Shown: positions 45,824-55,455, counted from the first letter of the stretch. The stretch is DNA of 64,000 nt from an uncultured Mycobacterium sp. (GCA_900078375.1 FLQS01000001.1:153319-217318), one strand, 5' to 3'. Numbers and translations: made by a program. Notes: generated from the sequence alone by a model not told the origin.

Positions 45824-46222
45824 GTGGCCGAGCAGATACCGATCGTCGATTACCTGGTGCTCGACGACGGTGAGCCCCACCTCGTCGCCCATGAATGCGT
45901 GACATGCGGCGCTCGGTTCTTTGACCGGCGTAACGCCTGTGCGGGCTGTTTCGCCACCGAATTCAAGACGGTCCCGGTGGCGACCGAAGGCACTGTGCGC
46001 ACATTCACCATCGTCACCTTTGCCGCGCCGGGCGTGCCGGTCCCCTTCGTCGCGTCCGTGGTCGACTGCGACGGCACCCAGGTCCGCGCCAACCTCGTCA
46101 ATGTCGAGCCCGATCCCGAACATGTTCGCGACGGGATGAAGGTGCGCTTGTCCACCTACTCACTCGGCGCCGATGCGGAAGGCACCGAGGCAATCGGGTT
46201 CGGCTTCGAGCCGGTCGCCTGA
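45824..46222 (+). CDS. DUF35 zinc-ribbon/OB-fold protein
   Basis: A 132-residue DUF35 protein with the zinc ribbon CVTCGARFFDRRNACAGC (residues about 26-43) and an OB-fold ending FGFEPVA. CGGAGG lies upstream of the GTG. The next gene is a thiolase that keeps its nucleophilic cysteine, so the pair parallels the 4911-6550 pair but with a different catalytic state. Confidence 0.9.
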   Translation: MAEQIPIVDYLVLDDGEPHLVAHECVTCGARFFDRRNACAGCFATEFKTVPVATEGTVRTFTIVTFAAPGVPVPFVASVVDCDGTQVRANLVNVEPDPEHVRDGMKVRLSTYSLGADAEGTEAIGFGFEPVA

Positions 46223-46256
46223 CTCCCCCACTACTGAGCCCTGCCAAGGAGATGCG

Positions 46257-47471
46257 ATGAGTGCCAGTGACGAGATCTGGATCCTCGGTATCCGGATGAC
46301 CAAATTCGGCAAGCACGCCGACAAGGACACTGTCGATCTGGCCGCCGAGGCCGCAACAGCTGCGCTCGCCGACGCCGGCGTCACGATGGCGGACATCGGT
46401 GTGCTGGCAGCCGGCAACTTGATGAACGCCAGCGCCGGGATCGGCCAGCAACTGCAGAAGCAGATCGGGCAGACCGGCATCCCGGTGTACAACGTCGCCA
46501 ACGCGTGCGCCACCGGAGCCACCGCACTGCGGACGGCGATCATGGCGGTCAAGGCCGGTGAGGTTCGCTACGGCATGGCCGTTGGTGTGGAAAAGCTTTC
46601 TGGCGCTGGACTTCTCGGTGCCGGCGGCCGAAAGAAGGACGACGCAGATGTCTGGTCGCCGGCGGGCCGTTTCGGTGCGGTCGCACCGATCGACGGGCGT
46701 ATCGGCACCGAGTCCATGCCCGGCGTGTTCGCCCAGATCGGCACGGAGTACGGGCATAAGTACGGCGGCACCAGCTTCGAACTCTTCGCCAAGATCAGCG
46801 AAAAGAACCACGCCCATTCAACATTGAATCCGCTGGCCGCCTATCAGAAGCGGTTCACGCTCGAACAGATCATGAGCGACGTGATGATCGCCTACCCCAA
46901 CACCCGGCCGATGTGCTCGGCCAACTGCGATGGCGCGGCCGCGGCGATCGTATGCAACGGCGAGACGCTGAAATCCCTGTCGCTCGAACAACGTCGGCGT
47001 GCGGTCAAGGTGTCGGCGTCGGTGCTCACCTCCGACCCCTACGAAGCGGGCTGCCAGGTGCTGCCGAACGTCAACACGTTGACCCGCAATGCCGCCGCCA
47101 CCGCCTACGAGCAGGCCGGTGTGGGACCGAGCGATCTCGACTTGGTCGAGCTGCATGACTGCTTTGCCACAGCCGAGCTGGTTCACTACGACAACCTGAT
47201 GCTGTGCGAGCAGGGCGGTGCCGCCGACTTCTTCAACTCTGGCGCAACCTGGCGCGATGGCTCCACACCGGTGAACGTCTCGGGTGGTCTGCAGTCCAAG
47301 GGGCATCCCATCGCCGCAACGGGGATCGCCAACATCTGGGAAATATGTCACCACCTGCGGGGCGAGGCCGGCGACCGGCAGATCGAAAACGCCAGGGTGG
47401 GTCTGGCCCACGTCATCGGCCTCGGATCAGCTTGCGGTGTCCACATCTTGGAGAAGTCCGCGGCGGCCTGA
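46257..47471 (+). CDS. SCP-x-type thiolase / lipid-transfer protein
   Basis: A 404-residue thiolase of the SCP-x/Ltp class. Cys84 in NACATGATAL is the nucleophile; ELHDCFATAEL and GGLQSKGHPIAATG supply the remaining catalytic Cys and His. AAGGAG precedes the ATG. With the DUF35 gene 34 bases upstream it probably forms a heteromeric complex that cleaves branched or ring-derived 3-ketoacyl-CoA. The next gene, an NDH-2-like flavoprotein, follows 24 bases later and may share the transcript. Confidence 0.92.
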   Translation: MSASDEIWILGIRMTKFGKHADKDTVDLAAEAATAALADAGVTMADIGVLAAGNLMNASAGIGQQLQKQIGQTGIPVYNVANACATGATALRTAIMAVKAGEVRYGMAVGVEKLSGAGLLGAGGRKKDDADVWSPAGRFGAVAPIDGRIGTESMPGVFAQIGTEYGHKYGGTSFELFAKISEKNHAHSTLNPLAAYQKRFTLEQIMSDVMIAYPNTRPMCSANCDGAAAAIVCNGETLKSLSLEQRRRAVKVSASVLTSDPYEAGCQVLPNVNTLTRNAAATAYEQAGVGPSDLDLVELHDCFATAELVHYDNLMLCEQGGAADFFNSGATWRDGSTPVNVSGGLQSKGHPIAATGIANIWEICHHLRGEAGDRQIENARVGLAHVIGLGSACGVHILEKSAAA

Positions 47472-47495
47472 CACCTGAGCGGGTACGAAGGAGTC

Positions 47496-48896
47496 ATGAC
47501 ATCGGCCAACGCACGCCCTAAGGTACTCATCATCGGCGGCGGGTTCGGTGGCCTGTTCTGTGCTCGCCGCCTCGGCCGGGTCGACGTCGACGTGACGCTA
47601 TTGGACCGCGCCGCCTGCCACGTGTTCCAGCCGCTGCTCTATCAGTGCGCCACAGGAACATTGAGCATCGGTCAGATCAGCCGGTCACTGCGGGAGGAAT
47701 TGGAGCATCACCGCAACGTCACCACACTACTCGGCGAGGCGATCGAGCTCGACGCCGATGCGCGCCGCGTCACCGCCCGTCGTCCTGATGAAACGCTCTT
47801 CCATCTGGACTACGACTACCTGATCATCGCGGCCGGTATGCGCCAGTCCTACTTCGGCAACGAACATTTCGCCGCGTGGGCGCCGGGTATGAAGACGCTC
47901 GACGACGCGCTGAGCATCCGTCGCCGAGTCTTCGCGGCGTTCGAGATCGCCGAGACATTGCCGCCCGGCCCCGAGCGGGACCCGTGGCTCACGTTCGCCA
48001 TCGCAGGTGCGGGTCCCACCGGTGTCGAATTGGCCGGGCAGATCCGGGAACTCGCAACCCAGGCGCTGGCCAACGAGTTCCACAGCATCCAACCGCAGGA
48101 TGCCCGCGTACTGCTGTTCGATGGCGGTGACCGGGTGCTGAAGGGCTTTTCGTCCGGGCTTTGCAAAGATGCGTCGCGGGTGCTCGAAAAGCTCGGTGTG
48201 GAGCTGAATCTGGGCGTCCACGTGACCGACGTCCGGCGCGACGGGGTGACCGTTTCTCCCAAGGCTGGTGGGCCCAGCGTGGACCATCCCACCCGTACGG
48301 TGCTGTGGACGGCCGGTGTCGAGGCCGTGCCGTTCGCCCGGCACGCCGCCGAAGTGCTGGGCGCCGAGAGCGACCGGTCGGGGCGCATCTCCGTGGACGC
48401 CGACCTGTCTGTGGCCGGGCGCCCACAGGTGTTCGTCATCGGTGACCTCGCCGGTCGTGACGGGCTACCCGGTGTGGCGGAGAATGCCATGCAGGGCGGA
48501 CTGCACGTCGCCGCCTGCATCAAACGTGATCTCGGTGGAACCACCCGCAAGACATACCGGTACCGCGACCTCGGGTCGGCTGCGTATATCAGTCGTGGAC
48601 ATGCCCTCCTGCAGGCCGGGCCGATCAAGCTGACCGGTCTGATCGGCTGGTTGGGTTGGGCCTTTATCCACATCGCGTTCCTCACCGGCGTACGCAACCG
48701 ATTCAGCACGGTCGGTACGTGGATTGCGAGCATTGCGCGGGGCGATCGGAGCGACCGGACGTTCGTTCTGGGTTCATCCGGGCATCCTCACGAGCCGTAC
48801 ACCTGGGGATCGTCGCATCTGCGGGGTCCGGAATCAGGCCTTCCTGATGGGAGACGACGCAGCGATCTCAGTCAGCACGGTGGCCTGCCCGAATAG
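47496..48896 (+). CDS. NDH-2-like NAD(P)/FAD oxidoreductase
   Basis: A 466-residue flavoprotein of the type II NADH dehydrogenase family. FAD site VLIIGGGFGGLFCARRL (about 10-26), NAD site FAIAGAGPTGVELAGQIREL, and VFVIGDLA near the C-terminal FAD contact. The C-terminal hydrophobic segment GLIGWLGWAFIHIAFLTGV probably anchors it to the membrane. NDH-2 enzymes pass electrons from NADH to menaquinone. The C-terminal end overlaps the GGDEF-EAL gene tail-to-tail by about 60 bases. Confidence 0.92.
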   Translation: MTSANARPKVLIIGGGFGGLFCARRLGRVDVDVTLLDRAACHVFQPLLYQCATGTLSIGQISRSLREELEHHRNVTTLLGEAIELDADARRVTARRPDETLFHLDYDYLIIAAGMRQSYFGNEHFAAWAPGMKTLDDALSIRRRVFAAFEIAETLPPGPERDPWLTFAIAGAGPTGVELAGQIRELATQALANEFHSIQPQDARVLLFDGGDRVLKGFSSGLCKDASRVLEKLGVELNLGVHVTDVRRDGVTVSPKAGGPSVDHPTRTVLWTAGVEAVPFARHAAEVLGAESDRSGRISVDADLSVAGRPQVFVIGDLAGRDGLPGVAENAMQGGLHVAACIKRDLGGTTRKTYRYRDLGSAAYISRGHALLQAGPIKLTGLIGWLGWAFIHIAFLTGVRNRFSTVGTWIASIARGDRSDRTFVLGSSGHPHEPYTWGSSHLRGPESGLPDGRRRSDLSQHGGLPE

Positions 48897-51113
48897 GTGA
48901 CCTTGGGCCAGCCCGCAGCCGGCCATGAACACCGTGTCTGCCTGTACGGCGGTTTCGATCCCCTCGGCGATCACGTTGAGGCCCAACGCCTCACACAGGC
49001 CGATGACCGAGCGGTACAGCGTGAGGTTTCGTCCCGGCTCGACGCCCATCGCGAGGCCACGGTCGAGTTTCACCACCTGCACCGGCAACTCGTGTAGGTA
49101 GGTCAGCGAGTTGTAACCAGCACCGAAGTCGTCCAAGGCCACTCGGACGCCGAGTGCGTTCAAGCGCCGGATGGCGGCGGCGCCGTCGGCGAGATCAACG
49201 ATCGGAACCGTCTCGGTGATCTCCAGGACCAGGCGGTGCGGCGGCAGACCATGTAGGGCGAGTATGCGGCTGACGGCACGTTCGAATTCGACGCTGCCGA
49301 GGCGCGCCGCACCGATGTTGACGTGAACGTCGAGATCCAGTCCGGCGGCTTGGATCTGCGAACAGGCCTGATTCAGAACCAAGGCATCGAGCTGTGCACC
49401 TAAGCCGTTTGCTTCTGCCAGCGAGACGAAGGTCTGGGGCGGAATCTGTACCCCACTGGGGGTCGTCCACCGGGCAAGGGCTTCGACCGCGACCGGAATA
49501 CCTTGTGGGAGTGTAACTATCGGTTGATACTTGAGCTCGAACCCTTGGGGGATGCCCCCATTCGCCTGGCGCAGCGCCGTCGGAAAGTCCTCCGAAACAA
49601 GGAATGTCGGCCGATATACCACGGCGGTGTCTTTGCCCAGCCGCTTTCCGATGTACATCGAGTTGTCGGCCTGCCGGAGCAGATCGTCGGATGTTGTTGG
49701 CACACCGTCGGACCCGGGGCTCACCAGACCCATACTGGCGCGTACCCGCACCGAGGTCCCGTGCACGGAGAATGGGCTTCGCAGGGCGAGCCGTAGTTGA
49801 TCGGCGGCTACCTCGGGCGCCCCAACGGCGCCGGCGATGAGGATCGCAAACTCGTCTCCCCCGATGCGCGCCAGCGTGTCGCCCGGTCCAAGGCAAGCGT
49901 GTAGGCGGGCACTGATCGCGCACAGCAGCTCGTCACCGGCGGCGTGCCCGAACCGATCGTTGACCTCTTTAAAGTCGTCGATGTCGACGAAGATCAAGAC
50001 GAATTGTCCGGCGCGTATCGCCTCATCCAGCCGCTGCGCCAACAACAATCGGTTGGGCAGGCCCGTCAATGCATCATGGTGAGCCTGGTGGGCCAGTCGC
50101 CGTTTGGCGTCGACAAGCTGTGCGGTCAGCATCCGCTGCACCCGCATCGCGACCACGTAGCGTGTTGCGACGAGTAACGCCATCGCCAGGTACGTGCTGA
50201 TGAAGATCGGGTCGATCGCGCGCCCGATCAGCACATGGAAGGTGAGGAGCGCGGTGCTACCCATGAACCCGACATAGGGCAGGGTCAACTGCGCCCAGTT
50301 GGTCGGCTGTTCCGTCTCGTCGTGGTCGGGCCGGGGCCGCGGCGGGAATTCCAGCAGACTGAACGTGATCAACAGCGGAGCGATGACGAACCCGCTGCTG
50401 ACCCACGGATTCAGCGTCGTCTCCTGGACGCTGCGAAAGTAGGCGAGCAGCCGGTCCGCGGACGTCAGGGTGATCACCGCGGCGGCCAGAAACATGTAGT
50501 TCGCCCGGCCCGGCCGGTACGGCGGGTACCACATCGCAAGAAGTACCGCGCCCACCACCACGAGGAGCTCGACACCGGTGATACCGATGACGATGGCGGT
50601 ATTGGTGGATCGCGGCAGCGCGGCGCCGTCCATGGCGCCCAAGCGGGCGACGTACACCAGGTGGGAAAACGCCAGTGCTGCCAACAAGCCATCGAGAACG
50701 GTGGTGATCGCCCCCGGCCACATCCGTGGCTGTGCCCTGGTGCCGTCGTGGTGGCCGGAGCGCACGAGAAGCGCCATCGCCGCGGCGAACCACAGTCCGG
50801 CAGCAAAGTAGCCGACGACTGCCAACGCCGGCGCGTCCCGCTCTGCGGCGTGACCGAACCGCGAGAGGAGTTCGGCGGTCAGGAAGGTGGCTATCGCCGC
50901 GAGAAGGGACACTCGCCACCACCGCGACAGGCCGGTCACGTGTCGCGCGACCACGAGCCCGACCAGCAACGCGACCACAGTCAGGGTTGCTTCGAGGACA
51001 AACTGCACACGTTGCGCTGTCGCCACTCCCCACAGCGCGAGCGCGTTGAAGGCTGCCGCCGCGACGACGACGGCAGATAGCCCATAACGCAGGCGGCGGT
51101 TCTCAAGTGGCAA
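48834..51113 (-). CDS. Membrane GGDEF-EAL protein (cyclic di-GMP turnover)
   Basis: A 759-residue signalling protein. About eight to nine helices fill residues 1-330, the GGDEF domain about 340-500 (HDALTGLPNRLLLAQ, RIGGDEFAIL) and the EAL domain about 520-755 (EALARW, VLEITET, DDFGAGYNSL, VVKLDR, AEGIET). Both catalytic signatures look intact, so it may make and break cyclic di-GMP; the membrane part is the probable sensor. TTG start preceded by GGAGGGG. Convergent with the NDH-2-like gene. Confidence 0.92.
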   Translation of the reverse strand: MPLENRRLRYGLSAVVVAAAAFNALALWGVATAQRVQFVLEATLTVVALLVGLVVARHVTGLSRWWRVSLLAAIATFLTAELLSRFGHAAERDAPALAVVGYFAAGLWFAAAMALLVRSGHHDGTRAQPRMWPGAITTVLDGLLAALAFSHLVYVARLGAMDGAALPRSTNTAIVIGITGVELLVVVGAVLLAMWYPPYRPGRANYMFLAAAVITLTSADRLLAYFRSVQETTLNPWVSSGFVIAPLLITFSLLEFPPRPRPDHDETEQPTNWAQLTLPYVGFMGSTALLTFHVLIGRAIDPIFISTYLAMALLVATRYVVAMRVQRMLTAQLVDAKRRLAHQAHHDALTGLPNRLLLAQRLDEAIRAGQFVLIFVDIDDFKEVNDRFGHAAGDELLCAISARLHACLGPGDTLARIGGDEFAILIAGAVGAPEVAADQLRLALRSPFSVHGTSVRVRASMGLVSPGSDGVPTTSDDLLRQADNSMYIGKRLGKDTAVVYRPTFLVSEDFPTALRQANGGIPQGFELKYQPIVTLPQGIPVAVEALARWTTPSGVQIPPQTFVSLAEANGLGAQLDALVLNQACSQIQAAGLDLDVHVNIGAARLGSVEFERAVSRILALHGLPPHRLVLEITETVPIVDLADGAAAIRRLNALGVRVALDDFGAGYNSLTYLHELPVQVVKLDRGLAMGVEPGRNLTLYRSVIGLCEALGLNVIAEGIETAVQADTVFMAGCGLAQGHLFGQATVLTEIAASSPIRKA

Positions 51114-51349
51114 CGCGCCCCCTCCAGCCCGCGGCGTTGACGTCCATATCCTGGCAGAAGAGGTTGCCGGCTGGACCGTTATCGCTCAACTAAATGCAGC
51201 AGGTGCTGATCGCCGCGACACCAGCGTGGCCACCATATCGCTCGACGACGAAAGCCTCTGCCCCGCAACGTTATCCGTCGCGGGCAAATACCTCCCGAGC
51301 GCAACGACGATTTCGTCCTCGAGTTCAGCGCGATCGACAGGCTGGCCGG

Positions 51350-51661
51350 TTAGTACTGACCCAGCGGCCGACAGACATTGGTTATCGGATTCCAATACTG
51401 TCCGGCATCGCAGTTCAGCGGTACCGGTGAGACGGGCGGGCGGCACACATTGGCCCCCGGGTCCCACCAGTCGCCGTTCTGGCAGTTCAGCGGTACCGGT
51501 GCTACTGGCTGTTGACACACGTTGGCGACCGGATCCCACCACTGCCCGTTCTGGCAATTCAGTGGATCCGCCGAACCGGGTGCCGGGGACACTAGTGACA
51601 GAGCAGCGATCGGCGCGAGCGGGGCCGTCAGGATTGTTGAGCGACGAATGAGCTTCACCAT
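51350..51661 (-). CDS. Small exported protein with three Cys-rich repeats
   Basis: A 103-residue protein starting at ATG 51661 with a signal sequence ending near SADP. Three tandem repeats of 23 residues follow, each like PLNCQNGxWWDPxANVCxP, two cysteines per unit with conserved WW and DP. The repeat looks like a small disulfide-stabilised binding motif. Not assigned to a named family. An upstream ATG at 51694 gives 11 extra residues. Confidence 0.78.
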   Translation of the reverse strand: MVKLIRRSTILTAPLAPIAALSLVSPAPGSADPLNCQNGQWWDPVANVCQQPVAPVPLNCQNGDWWDPGANVCRPPVSPVPLNCDAGQYWNPITNVCRPLGQY

Positions 51662-51760
51662 TATCTCAGCCTGCCCCATTCTGGGCGCTCTCAAACCGCG
51701 ACATGCAGCCGAAACAACCCGGAGCTACCGTTTGTCGGGACACCGGCGAGAGGAGTCGCG

Positions 51761-52330
51761 ATGAGCATGCAAACCCGTGCTACCTACCGCACCATGGCCG
51801 AAGGCACTGCGGAAGACTACGCACTGATCGATCGCGCCGAGGCGGCGAACAACGCCGGCCTGGTGCCCCGTGTCCTCGGCCTGGTCGCAGCTCTCGCCGA
51901 CGGAGAACAGGCCTATCCGGTCACTCGGTTGGAGCACTCACTGCAGTCCGCGACTCGGGCTTACGACGACGGCCGCGCGAAAGAGTACGTCGTCGCAGCG
52001 CTGCTGCACGACATCGGTGACACCTACGCGCCTTTCGCTCATGGTGCCTTCGCGTCAGCCGTTATCGCGCCATACGTTTCGGAACGGATGGCGTGGATCG
52101 TCAAGGTGCATCCCGAATTCCAGCAGTATTACTATGCTCCGCACCTTGGTGGCGTACGGGACGCCCGGGAACGGTATCGCGGGCAGCTATGGTTCGACGA
52201 CGCCGTGGAGTTCTGCGAGAAGTACGACCAGAACTGTTTCGACTCACGATTCGAGCACCGGCCGCTTGAGTTCTTCGCTCCGATGGTCGAGGAGATCTTC
52301 GCTCGCGAACCGTGGTCCCTATCATCCTAG
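51761..52330 (+). CDS. HD-domain protein
   Basis: A 189-residue HD-superfamily protein: RLEHSLQSATRAYDDGR with the first His, and AALLHDIGDTYAPFAHG with the HD pair, then VKVHPEFQQYYY. Members are metal-dependent phosphohydrolases or mixed-valent diiron oxygenases (MIOX/PhnZ type); which one cannot be told. GAGAGGAG precedes the ATG. Confidence 0.9.
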   Translation: MSMQTRATYRTMAEGTAEDYALIDRAEAANNAGLVPRVLGLVAALADGEQAYPVTRLEHSLQSATRAYDDGRAKEYVVAALLHDIGDTYAPFAHGAFASAVIAPYVSERMAWIVKVHPEFQQYYYAPHLGGVRDARERYRGQLWFDDAVEFCEKYDQNCFDSRFEHRPLEFFAPMVEEIFAREPWSLSS

Positions 52331-52500
52331 ATCCGCTGAATGGTGATGCGCGCGTTGATGTGCCACACCGAGCTGTTCTCGTTGACCTGGAGGTAGAGAC
52401 CCTTCACGTCTCGCCAACCTGGTGCTCGACAACGAGTTTGGCTTCGTCGGTGACATAAAGGGCGTCCTTGAGATAGCGAAGTCGCGCATAGGAAATGCGG
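52327..52500 (-). pseudogene. Possible short gene remnant
   Basis: Two minus-strand pieces in different frames: RISYARLRYLKDALYVTDEA ... HQVGE, then DVKGLYLQVNENSSVWHINA ... TIQRI to a stop at 52327. Joined by a one-base change they read like the C-terminus of a beta-rich protein. No start is seen; its 3' end overlaps the HD gene. The family is not recognised. Confidence 0.3.
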
Positions 52501-53265
52501 TCAGTTCCCGGGGTCGACGGTGGCGGCCGCCTGCACCAGCGTCGCTGACGGGGCGGGCAGGCCCAGCTTGCTCACCACGAAGTCGGCTGCCTGGTCGGCC
52601 ATGCCATTGCTCTTGTAGGTGCTGTGGGCGGAACGATCCAGGCCGCCGGGGTAACAGACCGGGTCGCCGGTGGCGCACAGCTGGATGGTCTTCCCGCCGT
52701 AGAGGTCGCCGATGGTGATCGGCGGCGCGCTGCGGTCCGCCAGCCCCAGGAACCAGTCGTCCGGAGTGCCAAAGAGTGCGACGGCCGCGACGTGCGAGGC
52801 GACGGACGCGGGCAGCGGGCCGGAAATGCTGGCGGGCAGGGCGATGCCGGCGGGCACGGTGCTCGACGTTGTGTAGCCCGCCACCGCGGCCCCTTGCGAA
52901 TAGCCGCCGAGCACGATCTTGGTCGACGGGCATTCTGCGCTGATCGCCTGAATCTTGTTCGCCGCGTCAGCGACACCGTCCACGGCCTGCCCAAAGTTCA
53001 GTGACGCGGGATAGTCCACCCCGTACGCATCGACCGTCTTGCCTGGCAGCCGGGCGCTCAGGGCATCGACAAACGATTGTCCGGTGGCGCCGACACCGGG
53101 CGCCTCGAAGGTGCCGCGGGCGAAGACGACCTCGACTGCGGCGCACGAGTCGTCGGCGGCATTGGCGGTTGCGGCGGGGCCTGCGACGACCCCGATCAAC
53201 GCGAGTGCGGCGAAGATCGCCGATTGCATGACATTCGCAGTGCGGGCCCGTCGTCCTGTGCTCAT
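52501..53265 (-). CDS. Cutinase-like esterase
   Basis: A 254-residue exported alpha/beta hydrolase of the mycobacterial cutinase-like (Culp) family. The signal peptide ends near ATANAADDSC. The catalytic Ser123 lies in GGYSQGAAV; the second motif GDPVCYPGG carries the Asp and the His is in RSAHSTY. Four or more cysteines form the family disulfides. It hydrolyses lipid or polyester esters outside the membrane. Confidence 0.93.
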   Translation of the reverse strand: MSTGRRARTANVMQSAIFAALALIGVVAGPAATANAADDSCAAVEVVFARGTFEAPGVGATGQSFVDALSARLPGKTVDAYGVDYPASLNFGQAVDGVADAANKIQAISAECPSTKIVLGGYSQGAAVAGYTTSSTVPAGIALPASISGPLPASVASHVAAVALFGTPDDWFLGLADRSAPPITIGDLYGGKTIQLCATGDPVCYPGGLDRSAHSTYKSNGMADQAADFVVSKLGLPAPSATLVQAAATVDPGN

Positions 53266-53452
53266 GCCTGCTATAAGCGGAAAGCCGTGACCAGCGATTC
53301 CGGCGATGTCAAGTGATCTATCTCACCGGAGAAAAGGTGACGTCTGGGGATGCGCGGCGCGTCGTGGAACGTTGGGGTTGGGCTCGATAACGAGACTGCG
53401 GGCATTCATTTAGCCGGTTTGGCAATCCGCGGGGTCGGGGTAGTCGGTCTTC

Positions 53453-53764
53453 ATGCAAGCGAAACTTTCGAAGCTCACACCAATTCTGTTCGCAGGTGTT
53501 GCTGCCGCCGGAATCGCAGCCGCACCTATGGCATTCGCCGACCCGGCGCCGGGTTGCTACAACCCGGACGGCACGCCGTGTACCCCGTCTGCCGGCCCGC
53601 AGGGCGCAGGGGCCGAAATCCCCGGTGGTCCAGGAGCCCAGGCCGGCGCGGACGGCCATGTCTCGGCCGGAATTCCCAACGGTCCGTGGGCGGTGGCCGG
53701 CCCAGGCGGCGGAGTCGCCTGTATCCCGGGTGGTCCGTGCCGGACCATCAACCTTCCGGGGTAA
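53453..53764 (+). CDS. Small exported Gly/Pro-rich protein
   Basis: A 103-residue protein with a signal sequence ending near FADPAPGC and a mature part rich in Gly, Pro and Ala, carrying a short CYNPDGTPCTP motif and GGVACIPGGPCR. Such proteins are common in mycobacteria and have no known function. Cysteine spacing suggests two disulfides. Confidence 0.75.
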   Translation: MQAKLSKLTPILFAGVAAAGIAAAPMAFADPAPGCYNPDGTPCTPSAGPQGAGAEIPGGPGAQAGADGHVSAGIPNGPWAVAGPGGGVACIPGGPCRTINLPG

Positions 53765-53802
53765 CCCTCAAAGCCGTTGAAGATCAACCCGATCCGGTCG
53801 GG

Positions 53803-54726
53803 CTAGGAGTCGTACGCCCGCAACAGGGCCCGTGTGCGCGCCCGACCCTCGGGCGATGGATCGAACGGCGCGGCGACGTACTCATCGACACCTGCCGCGC
53901 GCAGCTCGTCGAGCCGCCCTCGGACGGTGTCCTCGTCGCCGATGATGGCGGCGTCCTGCGGTCCGGCGTAACCCTCGCGGTCGAGCATCGCGCGATACGA
54001 CGGCAGGTGGCCGTATATGGCGAACTGTTCGGCCGCCTGCTGGCGCGCGGCATCGACGTCATCGGTGACGCTGATCGGCAGCGAGGCGGCGACGCGCACC
54101 GCGCCTCCCCGTCCGGCGTCCGCGGCCGCCTGCCGCAGTGCCGGCCCGACATGCTCGGCCAGCGTCTTGGGCCCGGTCATCCACGTGCAGGTGCCCGACG
54201 TCCGTTTCCCGGCGATCTTGAGCAGCTGCGGGCCCAGCGCCGCGATGTAGACCTCGGGCCGGGGCGCATCGGCGATCATCAGGGCGCCGCGGGTGGTCAC
54301 CGTCTCCCCCTCGGCGGCGGCGGGCTCACCGGCCAGCAGCGGCAACAGCCCGTCGAGATATTCGTTGAGCCTGCGCACCGGCTTGTCCCACGGAATTCCC
54401 CACATTCCCTCGGTAACCGCCTGATGGGTCATTCCCAGCCCGAGTATGAAGCGGCCGCCCGAGGCGAGGCTCACCGTCAGGGCGCGCTGCGCCATCAGCA
54501 TCGGATGCAGATTCTGGATCGGTACCACGCCGCTGGCCACTTCGATCGTGTCGACCTCATGCAACGCGATCGCCAGAATCGTGAGAAGGTCTGGCTCATA
54601 AGGTAATTGGCTCATCCACACCCGTTTGAAGCCCTCGTCGCGTAGCATCGCGAGGTTGGCGATCGTCGCATCGATCGGCGATCCACCGCCTGATCCACTG
54701 AGTTGCCCGAACATACTGATCTGCAT
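53803..54726 (-). CDS. LLM-class (F420-type) oxidoreductase
   Basis: A 307-residue luciferase-like protein. MLRDEGFKRVWMSQLPYEPD, VASGVVPIQNLHPMLMAQRA, SGGRFILGLGMTHQ and VYIAALGPQLLKIAGKRTSG outline the barrel and cofactor loop. It resembles the TIGR03564-type F420 enzymes. I took the ATG at 54726; one at 54741 adds five residues. Substrate unknown. Confidence 0.9.
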   Translation of the reverse strand: MQISMFGQLSGSGGGSPIDATIANLAMLRDEGFKRVWMSQLPYEPDLLTILAIALHEVDTIEVASGVVPIQNLHPMLMAQRALTVSLASGGRFILGLGMTHQAVTEGMWGIPWDKPVRRLNEYLDGLLPLLAGEPAAAEGETVTTRGALMIADAPRPEVYIAALGPQLLKIAGKRTSGTCTWMTGPKTLAEHVGPALRQAAADAGRGGAVRVAASLPISVTDDVDAARQQAAEQFAIYGHLPSYRAMLDREGYAGPQDAAIIGDEDTVRGRLDELRAAGVDEYVAAPFDPSPEGRARTRALLRAYDS

Positions 54727-54777
54727 GTCCCCAGCATGCATCGTGTCGTTTCATTCGTAGTGATTTTCGCCCACTGC

Positions 54778-55455
54778 CTAAGGGCTGACGGTCGCCGATC
54801 CCACGATGAGCGGGTGGACGATCGCCGGCATCCCCCGCCACACCTGGTCCTTGGCCTCAACGGTGAAGCCGCAACCGCGCATCAGCTCCAAGGTCGGACG
54901 GTTGCACACGCACCCACCCGCAAAGCCGCGCCACCGCCGCAACAGCGCGTCCTGGCATGCGGCCAGGAAACGCGAACTCGCCCGGACGTGCTCGATGAAC
55001 AGCAGTCGCCCGCCCGGGCGCAGGATGCGGGCGATCTCGCTCAGCGCTCGTTCCGGGTGGTCAACCGTGCACAGCACGAGTGTCGATACGACGGTGTCCA
55101 CCGACGCGTCGGCGAACGGCAGACTCTCGGCGGGGGTGTCGACGATCCGTGCGGCCGGGGCCCTACGACTCACCTTTCGGGCGAGCTTGCGACGCATGCC
55201 GGATTCGGGCTCGGTGAGGACGAGTTCGTCGAGACCCTCGGGATAGTGCGCCACGTTCAATCCGGTGCCTGCCCCGATCTCCACCACGCGCCCGTACGCG
55301 TCGGCCACCAAGGTGCGCCGACGGCGTCGCATGCCCACCACCTCCCCCAGCCAGACGAAGGGGTCGTACAGCAGGGCCATCACCCGCAGCCACGCCGAAT
55401 ACGACGTACTCGGCTGCGGTTCGGTGCTTGATTCGCTTGCAGCGGTCTCGGTCAT
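54778..55455 (-). CDS. Class I SAM-dependent methyltransferase
   Basis: A 225-residue methyltransferase with motif I VVEIGAGTGLNVAHYPEG (about 57-73), an acidic loop LTEPESGM, LPFADASVDTVVSTLVLC and LRPGGRLLFIEHVRA. The N-terminal helix YDPFVWLGEVVGM is typical of membrane-near lipid or small-molecule methyltransferases. Substrate unknown. Confidence 0.9.
   Translation of the reverse strand: MTETAASESSTEPQPSTSYSAWLRVMALLYDPFVWLGEVVGMRRRRRTLVADAYGRVVEIGAGTGLNVAHYPEGLDELVLTEPESGMRRKLARKVSRRAPAARIVDTPAESLPFADASVDTVVSTLVLCTVDHPERALSEIARILRPGGRLLFIEHVRASSRFLAACQDALLRRWRGFAGGCVCNRPTLELMRGCGFTVEAKDQVWRGMPAIVHPLIVGSATVSP

Noticed and set aside
51226..51651. Plus-strand 141-residue ORF
   Set aside because: Overlaps the Cys-repeat exported protein on the other strand; composition is Ser/Arg/Pro-rich and no start signal is seen.
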